Below, in pieces: positions 25,368-33,544 of a stretch of DNA of 64,000 nucleotides. Below the pieces are notes generated by a model. That model worked only from the letters and a program-made list of their open reading frames with translations, was not told the DNA's origin and did no database searches. The stretch comes from Butyricicoccus pullicaecorum. Its GTDB lineage: Bacteria; Bacillota; Clostridia; Oscillospirales; Butyricicoccaceae. How positions within the stretch are numbered: position 1 is the stretch's first letter; the number at the start of each line of letters is the position of its first letter. A program made the position numbers and the translations under genes. Where the stretch lies: the NCBI GenBank assembly GCA_018365995.1, contig JAGZIY010000010.1, positions 14,331 to 78,330 on the forward strand, in the 5' to 3' direction.

Positions 25368-25419
25368 GGTATGACCTTTCCGTTGTGCTTAGGATATGCT
25401 GATATTTTCACAAGCGGTT

Positions 25420-26076
25420 TTATTCAATTCGAGATACAAATGCAATCGCCTTGCCAAGGATACGAATGTTTTCCAGTTCTTGTCCAATATAGACCATGGG
25501 TTCAAAATCTGGGTTTTCCGGTTGCAGGATCAGCTTATCTGGCTGCTTATAGACACGTTTGAGGGTTGCTTCCTCATTGATCAAGACAGCGGCAATGGTT
25601 CCATTGTCCACGTCGTCCTGCTGCCGGATATATACAAGATCGCCGTCATGGATCTGCACACGTGCGCCCAGCATGCTGTCCCCCTTGCACTGCAATGCAA
25701 AGTCTGCGCTGATTTCTTCAGGGATACTGACCGTATCGTGTATATTTTCTGCCGCCAGAATGGGTTTGCCGCAGGCAATGGTGCCAAGAAGCGGGATTTG
25801 CTTTGTGTGAATGGGAAAACAGTTCGGGGGAAGCTTGTCCATATTTTTTGTATCCGTATCAGAATTGTCCGTATCAGAAAGAAAAAAATAATTTGGCGTC
25901 ACATCAAGTGCCCAGCAAAGGTTTTGAATGGTGTCTGGATCTGGATGATTCTGGTCATTTTCCCAGTTGCTGATCGAGTTGTGCGCCGCATGGATCATGG
26001 AAGCAAGACCCTTTTGGGTCAGTTGCTTTGCTTTTCTGGCCGCACGAAGTTTTTGTCCAAATGTCAAGTTCGTCAC
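25420..26076 (-). CDS. Phage CI-like repressor with S24 self-cleavage domain
   Basis: A 218-residue repressor. The HTH domain (residues 5-60, LTQKGLASMIHAAHNSISNWE) is followed by an S24/LexA-type domain with cleavage site Cys102-Gly103 in GTIACGKP, nucleophile Ser134 in GDSMLG and general-base Lys173. It should maintain lysogeny and be inactivated through RecA in the SOS response. It is divergent from a small Cro-like gene, and TTCGAA-type sites lie between them. Confidence 0.92.
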   Translation of the reverse strand: MTNLTFGQKLRAARKAKQLTQKGLASMIHAAHNSISNWENDQNHPDPDTIQNLCWALDVTPNYFFLSDTDNSDTDTKNMDKLPPNCFPIHTKQIPLLGTIACGKPILAAENIHDTVSIPEEISADFALQCKGDSMLGARVQIHDGDLVYIRQQDDVDNGTIAAVLINEEATLKRVYKQPDKLILQPENPDFEPMVYIGQELENIRILGKAIAFVSRIE

Positions 26077-26100
26077 CTCGCTTTCCCTATCCTTATCCTA

Positions 26101-26252
26101 ACACAGAAAGTCGAAAATGTAAATGCAAAATTTCGGAAATGTCGAAAAATGTCGAAAAATGCAGATGAAAAATTTCTGGATTGTCGAAAAATAATGTTGA
26201 CACTTCGAAAAAATCGAAATATAATAGAGGCAAGAGATTCGAAAATTTCGAA
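26101..26252. promoter_or_regulatory. Prophage lysogeny switch: promoter with TTCGAA operators
   Basis: A perfect plus-strand promoter (TTGACA 26197-26202, 17 bp, TATAAT 26220-26225). One palindrome (TTCGA-5-TCGAA, 26204-26218) lies in the spacer and another (TTCGAAAATTTCGAA, 26238-26252) lies just after the start. Further GTCGAAAA half sites recur at about 26109-26190 towards the repressor gene. Confidence 0.85.
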
Positions 26253-26269
26253 ATTCGGAGGTAAATACC

Positions 26270-26488
26270 ATGGATGTTGCACGAAAAATCGGTTTGTTTC
26301 TGCGTTATGCGGGCATTTCACAGGCAGAAATGAGCCAACGAACGGGAATCTCAGTATCAAAATTTCAACTGATTCTAGAAGGCAAGCGGCGCCTTACATT
26401 TGGAGAATATGAAAGCATTTGTAAGGCGCTGGGTGTCGGGGTGGAAACATTTTTGGAGCCGCGTGCGCCGAGTGAAACCGAATCGTGA
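26270..26488 (+). CDS. Small Cro/XRE-type regulator
   Basis: A 72-residue protein made almost wholly of one helix-turn-helix domain (ISQAEMSQRTGISVSKFQ). GGAGG stands ahead of the ATG. It lies directly after the lysogeny promoter and opposite the CI-like repressor, the usual place of cro. It likely competes for the TTCGAA operators. Confidence 0.88.
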   Translation: MDVARKIGLFLRYAGISQAEMSQRTGISVSKFQLILEGKRRLTFGEYESICKALGVGVETFLEPRAPSETES

Positions 26489-26508
26489 GCGGAAGGAGGT
26501 ACATTGCT

Positions 26509-26751
26509 ATGGCAGGACGAAAGGAAATGCGTGCGCGGATGCGCCGTTTACAGACTCGACATTTTGAGGAGGCAGCGTGTGCAATCAAGCGGCGTGAAAA
26601 AGGGATGGAGCCCAATACCGTACAGTACAGCGCCCGCATCATTGGGGTTTGGGCATACAGCGGAAGCTTATGGAAGTCTGCCCAGCCGATAGAAAAACAG
26701 AGATGGGCACAAAACAGACAACAAGATAAGAAAGAGAGACGATCAATATGA
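26509..26751 (+). CDS. Small basic prophage protein, unknown
   Basis: An 80-residue, strongly basic protein (many Arg and Lys) that overlaps the next gene by 4 bp. GGAAGGAGG stands nine bases before the ATG at 26509, so the longer GTG start at 26485 is unlikely. No motif is recognised. Translational coupling to the SbcC-like gene suggests an early phage function. Confidence 0.6.
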   Translation: MAGRKEMRARMRRLQTRHFEEAACAIKRREKGMEPNTVQYSARIIGVWAYSGSLWKSAQPIEKQRWAQNRQQDKKERRSI

Positions 26752-28313
26752 CAGATTTTGTGGTACGATGCTTGGAGATTCAAAATTTTAAGGGGATTGC
26801 GCAGCTCAAGCTGGAGTTTTCGGATACTGTGACCCATATTTATGGAGACAATGCAACGGGCAAGACGACGGTTTATGACGCATTGACGTGGCTCCTGTTC
26901 GGCAAGGACTGTGCAGGAAATGCAAGGTTTGCGATAAAGCCTGTCGGGCGCAAGGGGACAACGCCAATGGTAACTGCGGTTTGTGAGGTCAACGGGCAGA
27001 TACATAAGCTGCGCAAGGTACTGCGTGAGCGATGGTCAAAGCCACGCGGTGATTTGTCGGCACGGTATGAAGGGGATACCATAGAATATACAGTGGACGA
27101 TGTGCCAAAAAAGGAGACAGCCTATAAAAAGGTGATTGCAGAATTTGTCAGTGAGGAGGAGGTATTTTGCCTTTTGACAGGGGTGCATCGGTTTGCACGG
27201 GATTTGCCATGGCGGGAGCGCCGCCGTATTCTTGCAGAAGTGTGTGGACTGCCGGAGGATCGCGCAATTTTGGAGGCAGCGCCGCAGTTTGCACAGCTGT
27301 CTGAAGCACTTGGAACGCGGACGGTTGAGGCCTATAAGACTGCACTGCTGATTGCACGCAAGGACGCCAACAGAACCTTGGACAGCCTGCCCATTCGCAT
27401 GGATGAATGTGAGCGCCGCATTGCCGAACTTGCAGACATGGATTTTGAAGCGGCACAGGCACAGCAGAGAACACTGGTTGCACGTGAAGATGCTGTGCGT
27501 GCGGAGCTTGCAGGGCTTGCGAGCGATACGCTTGTGTGTCAGACACAGGCGGAGTATCAAGCACTTTTGGCAGAGCAAAAAGCACTGGAAGCTGAAAATA
27601 TCACGTATCGAAACAGCCAGCAGGTGTCAGACAGTCGTCCGGCGCTGCGAGCACAGCTTTTGCAGCTGGAGAATGATTTAGATCACCTTCGTGTTCAGAT
27701 AAGCCGTGCCCGGACTGCGATGGTGCAGGGGCAGCAGCGGCTGGAAAGCCTGAAAGCGGACAAGCTTGCCGCCTTGCAGGACGGGCAGGAGGACATGCGC
27801 AAACGCCTCATGGAAAGCCTTGCTGAGTTGGGGAGGCTCCGTGCCAAAGCAGAACAGGTGCTTGCCGCAAGGGTGTATTTGGAAGAAACACGCGCCAGAC
27901 TCGCCGAACTTGCGGGGGAGAAACAGCGGTGTGATGAAAAACTCAGAGAACTTGACCAGCAGATTGCATTGTGTGAGGAATTTACTCGCTATAAGGTGCA
28001 ATTTTTAACCCATACAGTCAATTGCCGTTTTGAACTTGCGCAGTTCTGCCTGTTCCGGGAACAAATTAACGGTGGTCTTGCAGAGTGCTGTGAGGTCATG
28101 GTGAACGGCGTTCCTTATGCCGACCTCAACCATGCCATGCAGGTCAATGTAGGGGTAGATATCATACGCACACTGTCTGCGCATTATGGTTTGCATGTGC
28201 CGCTGGTGGTGGACAATGCGGAATCGGTCACACAGCTGCAAGGTATCCCCACGCAGGTGATTCGGCTGGTGGTGTCCGCAGCCGACCATGTACTCAGGGT
28301 AGAGACATGTTAG
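26748..28313 (+). CDS. Phage SbcC/Rad50-like AAA ATPase
   Basis: A 521-residue protein. Walker A GDNATGKT (33-40) is followed by a long helical coiled coil (about 190-430) and a closing head with PLVVDNAESVTQ as a Walker B-like strand. The N-terminal IQNFKGIAQLKLEF is the usual SbcC/RecF start. Such genes sit beside the replication module of Firmicutes siphophages and probably act in recombination or replication. No nuclease partner is visible here. Confidence 0.85.
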   Translation: MTDFVVRCLEIQNFKGIAQLKLEFSDTVTHIYGDNATGKTTVYDALTWLLFGKDCAGNARFAIKPVGRKGTTPMVTAVCEVNGQIHKLRKVLRERWSKPRGDLSARYEGDTIEYTVDDVPKKETAYKKVIAEFVSEEEVFCLLTGVHRFARDLPWRERRRILAEVCGLPEDRAILEAAPQFAQLSEALGTRTVEAYKTALLIARKDANRTLDSLPIRMDECERRIAELADMDFEAAQAQQRTLVAREDAVRAELAGLASDTLVCQTQAEYQALLAEQKALEAENITYRNSQQVSDSRPALRAQLLQLENDLDHLRVQISRARTAMVQGQQRLESLKADKLAALQDGQEDMRKRLMESLAELGRLRAKAEQVLAARVYLEETRARLAELAGEKQRCDEKLRELDQQIALCEEFTRYKVQFLTHTVNCRFELAQFCLFREQINGGLAECCEVMVNGVPYADLNHAMQVNVGVDIIRTLSAHYGLHVPLVVDNAESVTQLQGIPTQVIRLVVSAADHVLRVETC

Positions 28314-28377
28314 GTTTCTGTATGTGTACATGCGGGACATACAAGAGAATGGGCTATCCAGCGGGGAGGTGAGCAAA

Positions 28378-29127
28378 ATCGCAGAACGAAGAATGTTTTC
28401 TAAAAAAATCGTCAGTTCTGCCCGCTTTTTGCGCATGCCTGCCACGGCAAGACTGCTTTATTATGACCTTGGCATGTATGCAGATGACGATGGGGTCGTA
28501 GAGGCCTTTACTGTTGCACAGATGACCCATGCTGCCATGGATGATTTGCAAATTCTAGTTTCCCGCGGTTTTCTTGAAATCTTGAATGAGGATATGGTGG
28601 CTTATATTTGTGACTGGAAGTGCAATAATTTTATCCGTAAGGATCGGTATGTACCGAGCCTGTATCATGCCTTGCTCTTACAGTCAACCACTGGTCAACC
28701 AGCGGTCAACCCAGACGAGGATAGGATAGGAAAGGATAGGATAGATCAGATTAGGTTAGACGAGGAAAGGATAAACGAGTCATTTTCGCCGCAGACCGAC
28801 CTACCGATTTCGGTAAAAGAATGTTTTATCAATTCGTTTGGCAGAGAGCCGGACGCACAGTTCCTGCACACTATTTCTAAAATGCTGAAAAATGGATTGT
28901 CGGAGGAGGAGGTGCTCTGTCATATCCGGACAAGTATTCCGCGCAGTCCGCGCAGACCGGAAGCCTATATCCTTTCGATTCTCAAGGCGCTGGAGCGAAT
29001 CAGGACAGAGCAGCAGGACGAGCCGCTGAGTCAGTGGGATCTGGATTGGCTGGAACGCGCCCACAGATATCAGGCGCAGAAAAAGAGCAGACAGGAGGTG
29101 CAGCCTTGCGAAAAAGAGGAAAATTAG
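28378..29127 (+). CDS. Phage DnaD-like replisome organizer, apparent ATC start
   Basis: A protein of about 249 residues. The N-terminal winged-helix domain is of the AERRMFSKKIVSSARFLRMP type. A low-complexity linker of DRIGKDRI type encoded by GATAG repeats follows, then a DnaD/DnaB2 domain (about 140-220). Relatives start MAERRMF. Here the matching codon at 28378 is ATC, five bases after a perfect GGGGAGGTGA site. Canonical in-frame options are GTG at 28369, which lies inside the ribosome site, and GTG at 28324, which has none. It loads helicase at the phage origin. Confidence 0.8.
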   Translation: MAERRMFSKKIVSSARFLRMPATARLLYYDLGMYADDDGVVEAFTVAQMTHAAMDDLQILVSRGFLEILNEDMVAYICDWKCNNFIRKDRYVPSLYHALLLQSTTGQPAVNPDEDRIGKDRIDQIRLDEERINESFSPQTDLPISVKECFINSFGREPDAQFLHTISKMLKNGLSEEEVLCHIRTSIPRSPRRPEAYILSILKALERIRTEQQDEPLSQWDLDWLERAHRYQAQKKSRQEVQPCEKEEN

Positions 29128-29414
29128 CCTATGTGCGTGAAATTTTGAAGAACTATCCAGAAATTATAGAAAAGCCTGCCGCAGAGCGCACAGTCAATGA
29201 ACAGCGCCGTGTAGAAATCGTGGACTGTGCGCTGGAGACGGTGCAGCGTATGTCAGACAGCAGAGCACGCCGAAAGATTATTGAATTGGTGTATTTTCAA
29301 AATGCCTATACGCTCTATGGGGCAGCGCTGCAAATCCCGATTGGAGAGCGCACGGCGCAGCGATGGAATGCCGAGCTTATGAACCTGATTGCAGAACTGA
29401 TGGATTTGCCTTAA
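29106..29414 (+). CDS. Phage late-gene regulator-like protein (RinA/ArpU type)
   Basis: A 102-residue protein. The TTG start at 29106 follows ACAGGAGGTG and overlaps the replisome-organizer gene by 22 bp. The C-terminal half is a sigma-region-4-like helix-turn-helix (VYFQNAYTLYGAALQIPIGERTAQRW, split helices). Such proteins activate the packaging and structural operon in siphophages. No such operon follows here, so the gene marks the right end of a prophage remnant. Confidence 0.7.
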   Translation: MRKRGKLAYVREILKNYPEIIEKPAAERTVNEQRRVEIVDCALETVQRMSDSRARRKIIELVYFQNAYTLYGAALQIPIGERTAQRWNAELMNLIAELMDLP

Positions 29415-29436
29415 AGAAGCCAGATATTCAGAAATA

Positions 29437-29602
29437 GAAAAAGCCAATTCCCTTTAGGGAATTGGCTGAAATCTGCATGAAAATCAATACACGGGATACG
29501 AATACCCCGTGTATTGGTATCCTTCTCCAAAAGGCGCGAGAGAAGGACGTGAATGACGAACAACAAATGTTGCTCATAGCAAGCGCATGACTGCTTACTA
29601 CA
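29437..29602 (-). ncRNA. Candidate small RNA at the prophage remnant edge
   Basis: A strong minus-strand promoter (29609-29637) should start an RNA of about 165 nt. It ends at a perfect 11-bp hairpin (AGCCAATTCCC with GGGAATTGGCT) followed by TTTTTC. The middle has a 10-bp hairpin (AATACACGGG with CCCGTGTATT, 29484-29515) that competes with a GGATAC/GTATCC pairing. The two open frames crossing this stretch run through the terminator and have no ribosome site. It is therefore best read as non-coding, with unknown function. Confidence 0.6.
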
Positions 29603-29608
29603 GTTATT

Positions 29609-29637
29609 ATTATACATAGCTTGTTAGACAAATGCAA
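29609..29637 (-). promoter_or_regulatory. Promoter of the candidate small RNA
   Basis: TTGCAT and consensus TATAAT on the minus strand with a 17-bp spacer. Confidence 0.75.
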
Positions 29638-29775
29638 GCCTTTTTTCAAAAAAAAACCACAAAAATAGACAAATTTTAGGGGGTTTTATTGGAGGAAGAT
29701 GCACGAAAAAAGATAGATTTTGACGAAAAATAGCGAAAAATAGAGATGGAGAGAAGTAGGTGTTATAAAAATAAA

Positions 29776-29798
29776 GAAAAAACGGCTCTAAGAGCCGT
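29776..29798 (-). terminator. Terminator downstream of the CPBP protease operon
   Basis: ACGGCTCT and AGAGCCGT pair tightly, followed by T6 on the minus strand. The second copy of the dispersed repeat stands between it and the protease gene. Confidence 0.75.
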
Positions 29799-29830
29799 CT
29801 GCGTTCGTTGAAAAACTGTGGCTTTTCGAG

Positions 29831-29914
29831 GCGTCCACCGCGCAAAGCGCTCTGGACGAAGAATGCCCGAAATCACGCATCAATGCGCGAGTCCGGGCAT
29901 TTTGCTGTATAAAA
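29831..29914. repeat. Dispersed structured repeat, copy 2
   Basis: This is the partner of 8064-8146. The GTCC/GGAC hairpin with its GCGC-AAA-GCGC core and the outer ATGCCCG/CGGGCAT stem are kept. The inner stem is now CGCAT (29876-29880) with ATGCG (29883-29887), different in sequence from copy 1 but still paired. Like copy 1, it lies shortly past the 3' end of a minus-strand operon. Confidence 0.75.
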
Positions 29915-30008
29915 GTCACGCTTCTGTCGCGGCTTTTTTCGGAATTTTATACGCGCCATGGGCGCGAAATACTTTTTCGACAGCCTGAAACGGATCTAAA
30001 GAATCGTT

Positions 30009-30974
30009 TTAGATAGGCGTAACACTGAGTCCTGTCAGAATGACCAGATAGATGAGCAGAAGCAGAATGGGGAGGGTTGTGAAGAAACTCCACAGCGTAC
30101 CCTTTTCTGTGCGGTTTGTGCGGATATAGTATACAAGCGGTCTCCAGAACTTTGTGATATAGAGGAGCAGTGCGACAAGACCGAAGGAAAAAACCGCCTG
30201 ATTGACTGCGGTCGCAGTGACTTCGTCAGCGGATTGCAGCCAGTTCATTGCCTCTGCCATCAGATTGTTGAGGGTGTGAATGAGTATGGAGGCGGGCAGG
30301 GAATATTCCAGTGTCACATAGCCAAAGAGAAAGCCGCACAGCAGAGCGGAAGGCAGCTGGATAATGTTGCCGTGCATCAGCCCAAAGAGCAAGGCGGCAA
30401 CTACCATGCCGAAGATTTTTCCGTAGGGCGCAAGGGCACGCAGGACGAACCCGCGATAGACAAGCTCCTCGCACAAGGGCGCAATGAGTACGGTATAAAG
30501 GAATAGGGAAATCGTGTCAGACATACTTGCCACGCTGGTGTATGCATCCATAAAAGACCAACCCATACTGTTGGCAGCAGCCTCTATGGGTAGGGTGAGC
30601 AGGGAGGCAATGTTTTGCAGCCCCATGACCAGAAGCACGCAGACAAATACCATAGAGAAGGAAATGGATTTGCGTGTACGGGTGAGGTATCCGGTCAGCT
30701 GACTGGTGCGTGGTGTCAGCCGAAGTTTGAGGCATGGGAGGACACCGGCAATGGCACCCAGCATCAGTGCCCAGCCGTTTGACTGCAATAAGCGTACAAG
30801 GCTTACATAATCGAGATCGGGCGCACGAATCCCCAAATACAGGCGGTAAATTTGCTCTGCACCCCATACGACCCCCAGCGTGACAAGCTGAGACAGGATT
30901 AAGACCCAGCCGAGTCGGGAGAATACCTGTTTTTTTGATTCACTTTTAGCCTGTCCCATGCCTGTATCCTTCAT
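30009..30974 (-). CDS. CPBP-family intramembrane glutamic protease
   Basis: A 321-residue membrane protein with about eight helices. The catalytic pattern is EELVYRGF (Glu169-Glu170, Arg174) and FGLMHGN (His201). Family members cleave membrane substrates or process peptides; some give immunity to bacteriocins. It is the last gene of a tight four-gene unit, starting 3 bp past mnmA. An ATG five residues on has an equally good ribosome site. Confidence 0.9.
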   Translation of the reverse strand: MKDTGMGQAKSESKKQVFSRLGWVLILSQLVTLGVVWGAEQIYRLYLGIRAPDLDYVSLVRLLQSNGWALMLGAIAGVLPCLKLRLTPRTSQLTGYLTRTRKSISFSMVFVCVLLVMGLQNIASLLTLPIEAAANSMGWSFMDAYTSVASMSDTISLFLYTVLIAPLCEELVYRGFVLRALAPYGKIFGMVVAALLFGLMHGNIIQLPSALLCGFLFGYVTLEYSLPASILIHTLNNLMAEAMNWLQSADEVTATAVNQAVFSFGLVALLLYITKFWRPLVYYIRTNRTEKGTLWSFFTTLPILLLLIYLVILTGLSVTPI

Positions 30975-30977
30975 TCC

Positions 30978-32000
30978 TTATCCATCAATAAATCCACCGC
31001 CGATGACGATATCGCCGTCATAAAAGGCTGCGAACTGACCTGCTGCCGGCGCACGCACTGCCTGCGCGAAGGTGACACAGGCACTGCCGTCACCATGTAC
31101 AGTGACGTGTGCCCGCTCGCTGCTCTTGGAATAGCGAACACGCGCTTGGCAGTCAAAGCCGCCGCTCTCGGCATATTCCGGAGCGCACAGGTTGAGTCCC
31201 TGCACAGTGATTTGTTCGCGGAATACATCGTTTAAGGAGAGTACGACTTCGTTGGTGTCCTGCCGCAGTTCGTGCACGAACAGTCTGCCGGAAGCGGCAA
31301 CGCCAAGCCCTTTGCGCTGTCCCACCGTGTAGTGGTGCAGCCCCTTGTGACGTCCCAGAATATTACCGGCTTCATCAACAAAGTTGCCTTCCGGAAGCGC
31401 CGCGCCGCGTGCCTCCAACCAGCTGGAATAATCACCATCCGAAATAAAGCATACGTCCATACTGTCTTTTTTGTCAGCAACTGGGATTTGGTTTTCTCGC
31501 GCCAGCGCACGCACTTCTGCCTTGTCAGCAGCTTCTCCCAGCGGGAACACGCAGCGCTCAAGTACCGAGCGAGGCAGGTTTGCCAGCATATAAGACTGGT
31601 CTTTTGGTGAGCGGGCACGCATGAGAAGTGCGCGTCCCTCGGCATCCCGCCCAATGCGGGCATAATGTCCGGTGGCAACTTGTGCAGCTCCGATTTCATC
31701 TGCATACTGGCACAGTGCGGTGAATTTGACCTTGCGGTTGCATACGACACAGGGATTGGGGGTGCGTGCCGTTTGATAAGCGTGTGCAAAATAACTTTGC
31801 ACTTCCTGCTCAAATTGACTTTCCCGGTGGGCAGCATAGAGCGGGATACCCAAGGCGTCGGCAACGCGCTGCGCTTCGGGCAGACCGCCTAGACCGACAT
31901 CCATATATAGTCCGTGGACTTCATAGCCCTGCTCACGCAATAGCTTTGCAGATACGGCGGAATCAACGCCGCCTGAAAGCCCTAAAACAATTTTCTTCAT
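30978..32000 (-). CDS. mnmA: tRNA 2-thiouridine(34) synthase
   Basis: A 340-residue tRNA-thiolating enzyme that modifies the wobble U34 of Lys, Glu and Gln tRNAs. It has the PP-loop GLSGGVDSA and catalytic cysteines in NPCVVCNRKVKF and MDVCFI. The C-terminal barrel includes HHYTVGQRKGLG. GGAG stands six bases before the ATG at 32000, which overlaps the stop of the upstream lipoprotein gene (ATGA). The four-residue longer start is less likely. Confidence 0.95.
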   Translation of the reverse strand: MKKIVLGLSGGVDSAVSAKLLREQGYEVHGLYMDVGLGGLPEAQRVADALGIPLYAAHRESQFEQEVQSYFAHAYQTARTPNPCVVCNRKVKFTALCQYADEIGAAQVATGHYARIGRDAEGRALLMRARSPKDQSYMLANLPRSVLERCVFPLGEAADKAEVRALARENQIPVADKKDSMDVCFISDGDYSSWLEARGAALPEGNFVDEAGNILGRHKGLHHYTVGQRKGLGVAASGRLFVHELRQDTNEVVLSLNDVFREQITVQGLNLCAPEYAESGGFDCQARVRYSKSSERAHVTVHGDGSACVTFAQAVRAPAAGQFAAFYDGDIVIGGGFIDG

Positions 32001-33544
32001 TCGAGTCTCCATTCTGTCGGCGCCCAGAACATATTATAAGGGCGTGGTTTAAAATTGGCAAGTAAGCCGCTGCGCACAATCACTTGATCGCGCTCAAAGG
32101 CAAGTGGCAGGATCGGCATTTTGGCAAGGAAATACTCCTCAAATGCAGCTTCCGCCTGCGGGAGTGCTTCAGCGGACGCGGTGCGCACGGTCATAATATG
32201 CTGATCCAGTGTGGCATCAGAAAATCTGCCGAAGTTGAGTGATCCGCCTGTCATAAGGAGCGCACGCAAATCAAAATCCGGTGTCATGAGGACATCACCA
32301 TAGTAAAGATCGAACATACCGCTTGTCAGTGCTGCCTGATACTGCTCGAAGGGAACCGCATTGATGCGCAGTCCGATCCCAAGATGAGAAAAAAAAGTGA
32401 CAAGCTGATTGCATACATTGCTCTTGAAGGTGTTTTCGCTGTTGCAGAGCAGCGTCAGCGAAATGGGATTGCCGCTTGCATCCTCTACCCGTCCGTCTCC
32501 GTTTTTGTCCTCAATCCCCATCTGCCGCAGATAGGTGCTTGCCTGCTTGAGCGAACTGGACATTCCGGAAATATTGTCCGGCTGTGGATTGATTGGCAGA
32601 ACGGCTGGGTCTGCAAAGGTTTGCAGGGACGATTTGCAAAGCATATCGCGGTCGATTGCAAGGCTCAATGCCTTGCGGAAGTTTTCATTGGCAAGGAGGG
32701 GATGAGAAGCGCGTATGCCAAGATAGTGCAGCTCGGTGGTTGGGGTCTGGTAGACATCGACCGCGCCTTTGATGGTGATTGGATTGTCACAAATCCGCTC
32801 AGCACGTGTCATGGAAATATCGCCGACGGCAAAGCTGCTGGTGACCGCATCCGGACGCACGGTACCGACCAGTCCGATTTGTGTCACAGTACGTACCGGG
32901 CCGCTGTGCCAGTGGGCATTGGGCAGAAGGACGGGCTCGCCCTCCTGTTCCGTCACGGCAAAAGCACCTGTGCCCACAGCAAAGGTGTTGTTTTCTGTGC
33001 CTTTTTTCAGAATAGGAATGTCTAACAAACTTAAAAATCGACTATTTGCCGCTGTTAAGGTAATGCGTACTGTGCGGGAGTCGGTTGCACGGATAGAGGA
33101 CATATAGGAGGTGCGGTCGTGATAGGGGGAGGTTGGGGTGCGCTGTGCGAGTTGGTAGCTTGCAACAACGTCCTCCGCCGTGACCGGGGATCCATCAGAA
33201 AACAGAAGTCCCTCCTTGAGCACCAGCGTGCAGCGCGTACCCTCCAGTTCATAGCGTTCGCACAGAAGCGGCTCGGGCTGGAATTGTTCATTGAGAATGA
33301 ACATACCCTCATAGAGCGCTTCGCATACAATACGGTTGATGCTGGAAGTGCTGGTGATGGGGTTGACTTTTTCTGCCGTATAGTAGGGCAGTGCCATGTC
33401 GATTGCGCCGCGCGGTGCGCGGCTTGCCGCATTGGGGATAGAGCCGCTTGGAACAGTATCCAGACGCTCGGTCAGGGTACAGCCTGTGAGCAGGGAAAGC
33501 GCGGTGCCGCACACGGCGATACGCCATAGGATTGGATACTTCAC
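31997..33544 (-). CDS. Oligopeptide-type ABC substrate-binding lipoprotein (family 5)
   Basis: A 515-residue lipoprotein: signal peptide with lipobox LLTGC, then the SBP_bac_5 fold (ALYEGMF, LKEGLLFSDGSPVTAEDV, NFRKALSLAIDRD). It should bind peptides or similar ligands outside the cell. No permease or ATPase genes adjoin it, so it is an orphan binding protein. The GTG at 33544 follows GGGGGTGA and overlaps the pgeF stop by 3 bp. Its stop overlaps mnmA. Confidence 0.88.
   Translation of the reverse strand: MKYPILWRIAVCGTALSLLTGCTLTERLDTVPSGSIPNAASRAPRGAIDMALPYYTAEKVNPITSTSSINRIVCEALYEGMFILNEQFQPEPLLCERYELEGTRCTLVLKEGLLFSDGSPVTAEDVVASYQLAQRTPTSPYHDRTSYMSSIRATDSRTVRITLTAANSRFLSLLDIPILKKGTENNTFAVGTGAFAVTEQEGEPVLLPNAHWHSGPVRTVTQIGLVGTVRPDAVTSSFAVGDISMTRAERICDNPITIKGAVDVYQTPTTELHYLGIRASHPLLANENFRKALSLAIDRDMLCKSSLQTFADPAVLPINPQPDNISGMSSSLKQASTYLRQMGIEDKNGDGRVEDASGNPISLTLLCNSENTFKSNVCNQLVTFFSHLGIGLRINAVPFEQYQAALTSGMFDLYYGDVLMTPDFDLRALLMTGGSLNFGRFSDATLDQHIMTVRTASAEALPQAEAAFEEYFLAKMPILPLAFERDQVIVRSGLLANFKPRPYNMFWAPTEWRLE

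Noticed and set aside
29470..29520. CRISPR-like repeat (AATACACGGG and its complement)
   Set aside because: It is one hairpin, not a repeat-spacer array. No cas genes or further repeats are present.
29411..29649. Two minus-strand frames of 68 and 73 codons
   Set aside because: Both read through a perfect terminator and have no ribosome site. A small RNA explains the promoter and terminator better.
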